Under the pieces are notes generated by a model. That model was not told where the DNA came from, did no database searches, and saw nothing but the letters and a program-made list of their open reading frames with translations. The translations under genes and the position numbers were made by a program. Shown piece after piece: positions 32,733-40,700 of a stretch of 64,000 bases of DNA; position 1 is the stretch's first letter, and each line of letters begins with the position of its first letter. The stretch is from Sulfidibacter corallicola (GTDB lineage: Bacteria; Acidobacteriota; Holophagae; Acanthopleuribacterales; Acanthopleuribacteraceae), in the NCBI RefSeq assembly GCF_017498545.1, contig NZ_CP071793.1, positions 5,791,001 through 5,855,000 of the forward strand, written 5' to 3'.

Positions 32733-33578
32733 ATGCTCATTCTTGCGCTACTCATATTGGGATTCCATACCGGCACCGATGATGGCCATCATTCGGAAGG
32801 TGGTGGAGAAAAAATGGAGTTTCGCCCCATTAACGAGGGCAATGTCATCGAGATGGGACCCTACCAATATACCGTTCCACCGGGAGTGTGGTTGGCGCAC
32901 GAAGAACATGCGCAACACATGTACGGGTTACTGAATACCGACTACATCGACAATTGCCACGGCGTTTTTTTCAGTGCCTCGGGTACCTGGTCCTATGGCG
33001 TGTCCATTCAATGGTATCCCGGTGATCTCTATCGGATGGCTCCAGCCGTCACCGAGGAACAGTTTTTCCAATTTCTCGGGGACAAAGACCTGTTGCCCGG
33101 TTTTCCCTCCAAGGGCGAGCGAACCGTGGCCATGCCGCCCACCACATCGGAAGACGGCACGAGTTTCGAGGTCGGGTTTCGGTACGCCCCCGACGAAAGT
33201 AACGCCGGCGAGGGGCGAGTGCTGGCCCGAAAAGTGTGGATTTCCACTGAAGGCGCACTGGTCTATACCTTGATGTCCAAGGGCGATCACTACGATGTCC
33301 ACCAAGAGGAAATCAGGGGCATCTTCGACAACGTGGTCCAGATCCGCTTTCCGGACGCGGAAGCGCCCAAGCAAAGCTATACCTCGTATCTTTCCTTCTT
33401 CAACATACCCTTGGAATTGACCGTCAATACGGGCGATCAAGCGAATGCCGGTGCCGAAACGCTGCCGGCAGGCGAACCCCAGGTCGATTGGACCGCGAGT
33501 GCTCTCGTGATCGGGCTTGGCGTCGTCATTCTCGTCGTGGCGTTTGTCATTTCTCGGCGGAAGCCGGAAGAGGCCTAG
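32733..33578 (+). CDS. Membrane-anchored exported protein of unknown function
   Basis: A 281-aa protein with an N-terminal hydrophobic segment (MLILALLILGFH), an extracytoplasmic part, and a C-terminal membrane helix (ALVIGLGVVILVVAFVIS) followed by RRKPEEA, giving a single-pass protein with a short cytoplasmic tail. The exterior contains YTVPPGVWLAHEEHAQHM and SYGVSIQWYPGDLYRM; I do not recognise the domain. The frame is open to TTG 32718; I prefer ATG 32733 but neither has a clear ribosome site. It lies between the pilin and the kinase/regulator pair. Confidence 0.65.
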   Translation: MLILALLILGFHTGTDDGHHSEGGGEKMEFRPINEGNVIEMGPYQYTVPPGVWLAHEEHAQHMYGLLNTDYIDNCHGVFFSASGTWSYGVSIQWYPGDLYRMAPAVTEEQFFQFLGDKDLLPGFPSKGERTVAMPPTTSEDGTSFEVGFRYAPDESNAGEGRVLARKVWISTEGALVYTLMSKGDHYDVHQEEIRGIFDNVVQIRFPDAEAPKQSYTSYLSFFNIPLELTVNTGDQANAGAETLPAGEPQVDWTASALVIGLGVVILVVAFVISRRKPEEA

Positions 33579-33675
33579 TGATTTCCCCTTCGTGGCATGT
33601 GGGAACGAACCCCTTCCCGTTCGGCGTCGTGTGCGGTGAGTTGGGTTAGGTTCGCTCCTTCGCTGGGGGTCCGGC

Positions 33676-34905
33676 ATGTCGGATGATCTTCTGCCCATTT
33701 TGCTGGTCCTGACACTCGTTCTGGTGTTCGTGCTGCTCATGGGCATTCGCTTGGTCATGCTGTTGATGCGGCGCGAAGGGCGTCCGCTACCACGCGAGCG
33801 CTCCGTGCAGGAACTGTTGGTGGAGACCCTGCGCGAGCGGAGTTACGGCGAGCAGGAGGCGCTTCGCAGTCAACGCGAATCGACCATGGCTCTCGAAGCG
33901 CTGAACCTGTTGCACCGCACCATCATGGACCACATTCCCGTGGCGGTTGCGGTGTTGGACTTCAACGGGCGCGTGCAATACGCCAACGGCTTGTTTTTGG
34001 ATACGCTTTCGGTCGATTCGATCAAGGGGCAGTCGTTGGGCACCATTTCGGACACGCTCAACGGCCAATGGCTGGAAATGCGCTCCCTGGGGGAGCAAAG
34101 CAAGAGTGGGGTGCCCCTCTACATCGACGGTATGCCCAAGATCGTGCACTTGACCCTTACCGAGCTGCCCGATCTCCAGTTCCTGTTCACCATGCAGGAC
34201 CGGACGCGCTTCCACGCATTGGAGGAGCAGGTGCGCCTGAAGCGGGAGCTGGCGCTGATGGGGGAAATGGCGAGCGGCATCACCCACGAGGTGAAAAACT
34301 CTCTTGCCGTGGTCCAGGGTCGGCTGCAGATGATGAAGTACGGCAACGTGGAACAGAACACCGAGAAGATCCAATTGGAAGTGGATCACCTGCTCAAGTT
34401 CGTAACCGCCTTTCGCAAGTCCAGCGAGGGAGAGTCCGTACGCAAGGAGGTCATCCCGCTGCGGGAATGGTTTGCCGAGCTGGTCGATCACTGGCAGGGA
34501 CACGAATGGGGCGAACGCGTTTCGTTTCCGGCCGATTCCGAGTTGGCGGGTGAGGTCCGCGGCGACCGAATTCTTCTCACGACCGTGATCAACAATCTGA
34601 TCCTCAACGGGTTGGAAGCGGTTGCCGGTGCCGGGGACGGAGACCGGGCGCCTTCCGCCTGGGTGCGAATCTGGGTGGCGGAAGATCCCCACGAAATGAG
34701 GATCGGGGTGGAAGACCGGGGGCCCGGATTCGCCAAAAACGTGACAGGAAAGGTTTTTGTGCCCTTCGTGACTTCCAAGAAGACGGGAACGGGGTTAGGC
34801 TTGTTCCATTCACGCAAGATCATGCTGGAACACGGTGGCAGCCTCGAAGTTCGCGAAGGATTGCCCACCACGCTGATCTGCCATCTCCCCAAAAACATGG
34901 ATTGA
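33676..34905 (+). CDS. PAS-domain sensor histidine kinase (PilS/NtrB-like)
   Basis: A 409-aa kinase, probably partner of the NtrC-type regulator that starts 11 bases downstream. A single N-terminal membrane helix (residues 6-31) is followed by a coiled region, a PAS domain (about 75-175, AVAVLDFNGRVQYANGLFL), the HisKA motif GITHEVKNSL with phospho-acceptor His204, and an ATPase domain with the N box INNLILNGLEAV, G1 VEDRGPGF and G2 GTGLGLF. All catalytic motifs are intact. It has fewer membrane segments than Pseudomonas PilS. Nearness to the pilin and its sigma-54 promoter suggests a pilin regulator, which is inference. Confidence 0.9.
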   Translation: MSDDLLPILLVLTLVLVFVLLMGIRLVMLLMRREGRPLPRERSVQELLVETLRERSYGEQEALRSQRESTMALEALNLLHRTIMDHIPVAVAVLDFNGRVQYANGLFLDTLSVDSIKGQSLGTISDTLNGQWLEMRSLGEQSKSGVPLYIDGMPKIVHLTLTELPDLQFLFTMQDRTRFHALEEQVRLKRELALMGEMASGITHEVKNSLAVVQGRLQMMKYGNVEQNTEKIQLEVDHLLKFVTAFRKSSEGESVRKEVIPLREWFAELVDHWQGHEWGERVSFPADSELAGEVRGDRILLTTVINNLILNGLEAVAGAGDGDRAPSAWVRIWVAEDPHEMRIGVEDRGPGFAKNVTGKVFVPFVTSKKTGTGLGLFHSRKIMLEHGGSLEVREGLPTTLICHLPKNMD

Positions 34906-34915
34906 GGCACGACGC

Positions 34916-36274
34916 ATGGACAGCATATTACTCATCGAGGATCGGCCCGGCTTGCGCCAGGTGTATGCCGAATTCCTACGGAATCTAGGGTACATGGTCG
35001 TCGAGGCCGGTTCCGTGGAGGATGCCCACAAAGCGATGGCCGTACGTGAGTTTTCGCTGGTCCTCACCGATTACATGTTGCCGGGCGCCAACGGTATGGA
35101 TTTCCTGAAACAACTCAAGGAGCGCGATCCGGACTACCTCGTCATCCTGATGACCGCGTTTGGCGAGATCAAACTGGCGGTCGAGGCGACCCGTGCCGGC
35201 GCCTTCGATTTTCTCGAGAAGCCGATCGATCTGGACCATCTCAAGATCGTGATCGAGCGCGCCCTGGAGCATCGCCGCCTGCGTCGCAAGGATACCTTCC
35301 ACGAAGCGCAGAGCGTGACCGAGAGCGAGGAGATCATCGGGCAGGCACCCGCCCTGAAAGCGGCTCTGGCCATGGCCAAAAAAGTGGCCCCCAGCGATGC
35401 CAATTGTTTGCTCCTGGGCGAGTCCGGTGTCGGCAAGGAACTGTTTGCCAAGTACATTCACGGCAATAGTCGGCGGGCGGTGGGCGCTCTCGTTTCCATC
35501 AACTGTGCCGCGATTCCCGGTGAATTGATCGAGAGTGAGCTGTTCGGCCACGAAAAGGGCGCCTTCACCGGTGCGGTCGGCAAGAAGGCGGGCCTGATCG
35601 AGATGGCTGACGGCGGCACCCTGTTTCTGGACGAAATCGGGGAAATGCCCCTGTCGCTCCAGCCAAAACTATTGCGCGTGATTCAGGCCAAGGAGTTTCG
35701 TCGGGTCGGTGGCAGCCGCACTCTGAAGTCGGATATTCGGGTCGTCGCCGCAACCAACCGCGATTTGAAGACCGGTACGCGCGAAGGCTGGTTCCGCGAG
35801 GATCTCTACTACCGGTTGGCGGTGTTTCCCATCGATATTCCGCCGTTGCGGGACCGCCGAGGCGATTTGCCGTTGCTGATCTCCGCGATCCTGCGCCAGG
35901 CCCGATTCGGCCATGCCGATATTTCACCCAAGTTGCTGGCGCAGCTCCAGGCCTACCACTGGCCGGGCAATGTCCGCGAACTCAAAAACCTGCTCGAACG
36001 CGCGATCATCCTGAGTCAGGGCCAGCCATTGGATGTGAACCATTTTCCGGCCAATCTCTTCGATTCTGCCGAAAATGTGGGACTCCGATTTCATTTGGAC
36101 CTGAACCGCTCTTTCAAGGACAACCTGTCCCGGCTCGAAGGCCAGTTGGAGCGAACCATGATCGAGTTGTTGCTGAAAGAAGAGAGTGGCCATCGCGAGC
36201 GCGTCGCCAGACGGTTCGGCGTTTCGGTCAAAACCCTCTACAACCGCATCAAGGCGTTGGGGATTCAGTGTTGA
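34916..36274 (+). CDS. NtrC/PilR-type sigma-54 response regulator
   Basis: A 452-aa response regulator. The receiver domain (1-120) has acceptor Asp52 in LVLTDYMLPGANG, Thr80 and Lys102. The AAA+ domain has Walker A GESGVGKE (168-175), GAFTGA (215-220) and Walker B LFLDEIGEM, and the C terminus is a Fis-type helix-turn-helix (RERVARRFGVSVKTLYNRIKAL). Everything needed to activate sigma-54 is intact. It forms an operon with the sensor kinase upstream, 2.5 kb from the sigma-54-driven pilin gene, so it may be a PilR counterpart. Its last 26 bases overlap the convergent gene at 36249. Confidence 0.93.
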   Translation: MDSILLIEDRPGLRQVYAEFLRNLGYMVVEAGSVEDAHKAMAVREFSLVLTDYMLPGANGMDFLKQLKERDPDYLVILMTAFGEIKLAVEATRAGAFDFLEKPIDLDHLKIVIERALEHRRLRRKDTFHEAQSVTESEEIIGQAPALKAALAMAKKVAPSDANCLLLGESGVGKELFAKYIHGNSRRAVGALVSINCAAIPGELIESELFGHEKGAFTGAVGKKAGLIEMADGGTLFLDEIGEMPLSLQPKLLRVIQAKEFRRVGGSRTLKSDIRVVAATNRDLKTGTREGWFREDLYYRLAVFPIDIPPLRDRRGDLPLLISAILRQARFGHADISPKLLAQLQAYHWPGNVRELKNLLERAIILSQGQPLDVNHFPANLFDSAENVGLRFHLDLNRSFKDNLSRLEGQLERTMIELLLKEESGHRERVARRFGVSVKTLYNRIKALGIQC

Positions 36275-36995
36275 GTGCGGAGCCGGCCCGCTCCGTGCGG
36301 TGACGCAGGACGAGCAGGGCAGCCAAAACCGGGACCTGAATCAACGCGGGACCCACGTTCCCGAAGGTCAGGGACCCTCCGCCCAGATAATTGTCGAGAA
36401 TGCCGTTGATGGCGCCGATTTGGGGCAACGTCCAAATGAAGAATCGGGGCCAAGACAGGTTCAGTTCGAGATAGGACAGCAGGTACTGATCCAGGTACTG
36501 CAGGAACCCGGTCGTCGCCCAAAAACCGGCGTATAGGAGCGTCGTCACGGCCCGCGAAAACCACGAACCCAGCGCTTCCGTCCACATCACGAAGCAGCCG
36601 TGCCAAAGACAGACGAGTGCCAAGGAAATCAGGAGTTCGGTGGCCAACCCACCCCCGACGAGCCATCCCGCCAACAGTGCCGGTGCCAGCAACAGACAGG
36701 GATTCAGGAAGGCGAGCACCCAAAACAACCCGTGACGCGCTACCCGTAAGTGGTGGAAACCCAAGGGAAGAATGAGAAGGATCGGTGCTCCGGTGCTGAT
36801 CAGGCCCGCCAGAAAGCGGGGGAGGCTATAGGCACCCAACACCGTGCCCAAAACACTGAGGTTACCTTCCTCGAATTTCATCGTCGTCAACATGATCGCG
36901 GCCGGAACCAGTCCAATCAATCCGGTGACGAGACCGAACCACCACAGGTCTCTCTTGTTTGGTGGATGGAGGTCCTCGTTTTGTTGGTGTTGCAT
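36249..36995 (-). CDS. Polytopic membrane protein of unknown function
   Basis: A 248-aa protein with six or seven hydrophobic segments (for example LWWFGLVTGLIGLVPAAIML; LPRFLAGLISTGAPILLILPLGF; LISLALVCLWHGCFVMW). It resembles integral membrane permease-like proteins only in general and I do not recognise the family. The start ATG (complement of 36993-36995) has AGAGG upstream; the frame is open to 37079. It follows a smaller membrane protein gene on the same strand by 40 bases, and its 3' end overlaps the response regulator gene. Confidence 0.65.
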   Translation of the reverse strand: MQHQQNEDLHPPNKRDLWWFGLVTGLIGLVPAAIMLTTMKFEEGNLSVLGTVLGAYSLPRFLAGLISTGAPILLILPLGFHHLRVARHGLFWVLAFLNPCLLLAPALLAGWLVGGGLATELLISLALVCLWHGCFVMWTEALGSWFSRAVTTLLYAGFWATTGFLQYLDQYLLSYLELNLSWPRFFIWTLPQIGAINGILDNYLGGGSLTFGNVGPALIQVPVLAALLVLRHRTERAGSALNTESPTP

Positions 36996-37035
36996 TGCAG
37001 ATCTGCCTCTTGGATATAGGGAAATGGGGACGAGA

Positions 37036-37398
37036 TCACTCTGGTTCCGAGCCGGTGGGGCCCTCCTGTCGTGCCGCACGGTATTGCAACCTCATGACCA
37101 GCAGGTGGGACGCCAGGGCGATGGCGTGATAGCCGAAAATCGTGCGAGTCGGTAAATTCAGCACGACCGAAAAGGACGCCGGCAGCACCATGAACAGCAA
37201 GATCGGGAAGGGGACCATTCCGGAACGCGCCTTGAAAATCCCCAACAGTCCGCTGGCCAGCACCAGCGTGGTCAGAATGCCGCCGAACGTTTCGGCCTGC
37301 TCGCTGTCGATATCGAGTCGGAATCCCGAAAACCAGAAGATAGTCGTCAAAAGAATCGTCAAAACCTGAATGACGGAAATGACCTGCCATTGAATCAT
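37036..37398 (-). CDS. Small membrane protein
   Basis: A 120-aa protein with three or four hydrophobic segments (VISVIQVLTILLTTIFWFSGF; GGILTTLVLASGLLGIF; FPILLFMVLPASFSVVL). GAGG stands eight bases before the ATG. It is probably co-transcribed with the larger membrane protein downstream at 36249-36995; the two could form a complex. No family recognised. Confidence 0.65.
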   Translation of the reverse strand: MIQWQVISVIQVLTILLTTIFWFSGFRLDIDSEQAETFGGILTTLVLASGLLGIFKARSGMVPFPILLFMVLPASFSVVLNLPTRTIFGYHAIALASHLLVMRLQYRAARQEGPTGSEPE

Positions 37399-37736
37399 CG
37401 ATCAAACCTCGGCCGCGCTATGGTGGGACACCTCGTGTGGCCCCTCAACCGGAGGCCTATCATACCGCGAAATGTGCGGAACTCAAGCCGAGGCGATGTC
37501 CCGAGATAGTTCCTCGAGTTGCAACGGAAAATTCTTTGAGATACGAATGTTGTGGAATTATTTTTTTAAATGAAATTTTTGTTGACTCCGGAGGGTTGAT
37601 CGCTAGAATGTGAATATCGCTTTTTCAAAATTATGTACTCGTGATGGATTGCGCTCGGGTTCACCCTGGGCCGAGAGGCGGTGTCCGTTGCTCTCGGTTT
37701 GCCTTCCGTGGGCCCGTTTGCGCGCAAGGAGGGGCC
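37399..37736. other. Divergent intergenic region with an AT-rich core
   Basis: A 338-base gap between the small membrane protein gene (minus) and the giant activator (plus). Bases 37530-37580 are markedly AT rich. It holds the sigma-70-type promoter at 37582-37609 and the ribosome site at 37727-37732. Confidence 0.6.
37582..37609 (+). promoter_or_regulatory. Sigma-70-type promoter of the giant activator gene
   Basis: TTGACT (37582-37587), a 16-base spacer and TAGAAT (37604-37609), preceded by an AT-rich UP-like stretch. Predicted start is near 37616, giving a leader of about 120 bases. Confidence 0.65.
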
Positions 37737-40700
37737 GTGGCTCACCAGTTTCCCACCCTTGTCGATGCTCGCTTCGAACTGATCCAAGCCGAGGCGTCCG
37801 GCTCGTACCGGCGTTTTCACGATTTCATTCAAGATCGGGAATATTGGGGGCGGCTGGTTCCCAAGAGCGAGACCCCGATCTCCCTGCTTCAGCGCTTGGC
37901 GGAACTGCGACACTATGCCGCGTTTCCGATTCATCGCCTGCGCGATCTGGGCGATCGCAGTTTCGTGCTCGTGGAAAGCCCTTGCGAGCACCAATCATGG
38001 AAAGATTATGAACGCCGTCGCATCGGCTTCACCAAAAGGTGCCTGTTCTTGAAGGCATTGATGGATTTCCTCCAATTCCTCGGTGAAATGGAGTTGTGCC
38101 TGTTGGACCTGAACCCCGACCAGGTATATCTGAGAGACGGTAAGCATTTGCGCATTCTGGGTTTGGAACGGGCCCTACCGGTTGGAGAACCTCTTCCCGA
38201 ACATGTTCGGCTCGATTCGAGGTTTGCACCCCCGGAGGTGCGTCCCGGAGAAAAGCCACATCCCAAGAGTACCGTGTACCAACTGGGTGTGTGGTTCCAC
38301 TGGTTAGCCCTGGGTGAGCTACCGACGGTGGAAAATTCGGAAGGAGCGACCCGGGCACCATCATCGAACGACATGGATGCGTGTCGAGACATGTCGGCCC
38401 GACTTCGGGCCGCATGGCCGGCGGCCAGGCCGGATTGGTCCGCCGTACAAGCCTGGTTTCGCGAGTGGATGCGAGTCGGCGAACCCGAGGGTTCGAGCCT
38501 CGCATCCTGGCGTGGTTGCCGGGATCGAAAATCGCGACAAGCGTTGTCGGCGGCCCTGGGGCGAGCGACCGAGAAACCGACCTGTCTGATCTTGAGGTGT
38601 TTCCCAGGACGGGAATTCATGCCGCGATTGAATGCCGTGATGGAGGAAGCGGAGAAGCTTGATTGGCTCGCGCTCCATCATTGGGTACCGAGGCAAGTGA
38701 CCACGCCTTTTCAGGCCTGTGAAGCGTTGATGACCATGGCTCGAAGAAGTTTGTCCCTCGCTGCCCCCAAAGAGAACGTCGCGCTGGACAAGTCGGCCGG
38801 GCCCGCCCCGCCATCGGGGTTGCGCAGCGTACTCATCGATCGCCTTCGACCCATGATCGGAGAATTGTCGGCGAAGAGGGGATTGCTCCTGATTCTCGAA
38901 GACCTCCACTTTGCGGACGAAAACTCCCTGCGGCTTCTGGCGATGTTGCCCGAACTGTTGCCTGCGACGCCCATTTGCCTTGTTTTCACGACGGATCACT
39001 TTGCCCACCGGCATCTGCGCCGGTTTCGAACGAAGTGGCGCGGAGACTGGTCCGAACACCACGCCGAGCCGGACTCTTCGGAAGCCTTTCAGCGCGCATG
39101 CCTTGGGAATGGAAAGGACGGGGCGCTTCCCTGTCGCTCTCCCGGGACCCTCAAAAGTCTTGCGGGTCATTCGGAGCTGCTGGCACTTGCGTTTACCCTT
39201 GCTCGCGGATCCGGTCGTCTGGGTTTGGAGGCGCTGTTTCACCGCAGTTGGCCACATTTGAGACCCAAAGAGCAGTTGGTCCTGGAGATCGTTGCCATGT
39301 CCGCGGTGCCCATGTGCGCGTCGACCTTGTCTTTCGTGTCGAGTATGCCGCGTCTGACCGGAATCCTGGACGGCCTGATTCGATCGAAACTCCTGCGTCC
39401 GGTAGGTGCACCTCGGCGGATGTCTATGGGGAACCCTCTAACCGATGAACCCTATTTCGTCTTGGATGTCCCGTTTCTCGGTCCATTCTGTCGGTCACGG
39501 CTTTCCGAAGCCGAGCGGAGGCACATTCTCGAGCGCCTGGACCAATGGGTCTCTGCCGCACCGGACTCCGATCCGGTGCAGCGTGTCTACCTGCAATTGA
39601 TGCGGGGTCACCGCAAAAATGCGCAGACCAGTCTGCGCCATTTGCGTCATCACATCCTCGACCAATGGGACTTGGACCTCGCTCGCGAACTCACCGAGGT
39701 GGGGGACCGGTTTGGTTTGGAGTCCTTGGCATCATTCGAGGAATGGTGCGACCTGCTTTGGTCGCGTCCACCAAAGCGCCTACCGTCTCGCTCTTACGCC
39801 GCAGTCTACGGCCTTGCCAAGGCGCTTCGTTGTTACAGCAGGGGACGGGTTCATCAGGCGGGACAATGGCTGGAGCGCATTGTCAGGGGACGCGCCGCCC
39901 AAAGAGGAATCCGGGCCCACGCGCTCGTGTTGCGGGCCGAGTGGGCGGCGGAGCTCGGTGAGTGGGGTCCCGCGTTCGAGGCCCGATCCAAACTGGCGCG
40001 ATTTACGCCAGGTTTGCGCACCGAATTGGTGGAACCATGGCGAATGCGCGTGAATACGGCGTTACTGCGGGCTTGTATCGCTTCGCCGGATCGGCGATTG
40101 CCTTCCTTTACGATCGAATCATGGAGTTCGGGAATTGCAGGGGCTGCCTGGTGGCGGGCCCACCGACACCTCCACCGAGGTGACGAGAAGAGGGCCCTCG
40201 AAGTCTTGACCTCCCCTGGCGGTGAAGTTGCCACATCGGGAGATCCGCTGTGGCGGGCCAGGTGGACCGCACTGGAAGCCGTTCTCGAAGGGCGGATGTG
40301 GAATCTGGCTCGTGCGAAGGTCCTGTATCAGGATGCGATTTCCGCCTACGAGTCGGCCGGTTTTGCGATCGAGGCAGGGCGGCTCGAGCTGGTGCGGGCG
40401 ATGTTCCTGCTGCGGGTGGGCGCGCTCGATGCGGTAGCCGGGATCGTCGCGTCCGGACGATTCGATGACTTCAAATCCGATGCACGCCGACCGGATCCCT
40501 ATCGCCGTCGGTTTGCGGTCCGGGCTCGATGGTGCCTGTGGTCTCATCGCTGGGAATCTTTTCGGAAGAACAGCGAGCGGGCGCGAAAATGGTGCCGGCA
40601 GCAAGGAACGCTGCACGACGAACTCGAGGTGCTTCACGATCAACTGTTGGCAGCCCCTTTCGCGCAGCGCCAACGCGTTTCGCGAGATCTGAAGGCGTGC

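Noticed and set aside
37641..37736. N-terminal extension of the giant activator from ATG 37641
   Set aside because: GTG 37737 has a near-perfect AGGAGG at correct spacing; the extra 32 residues have no similarity to the kinase-like domain.
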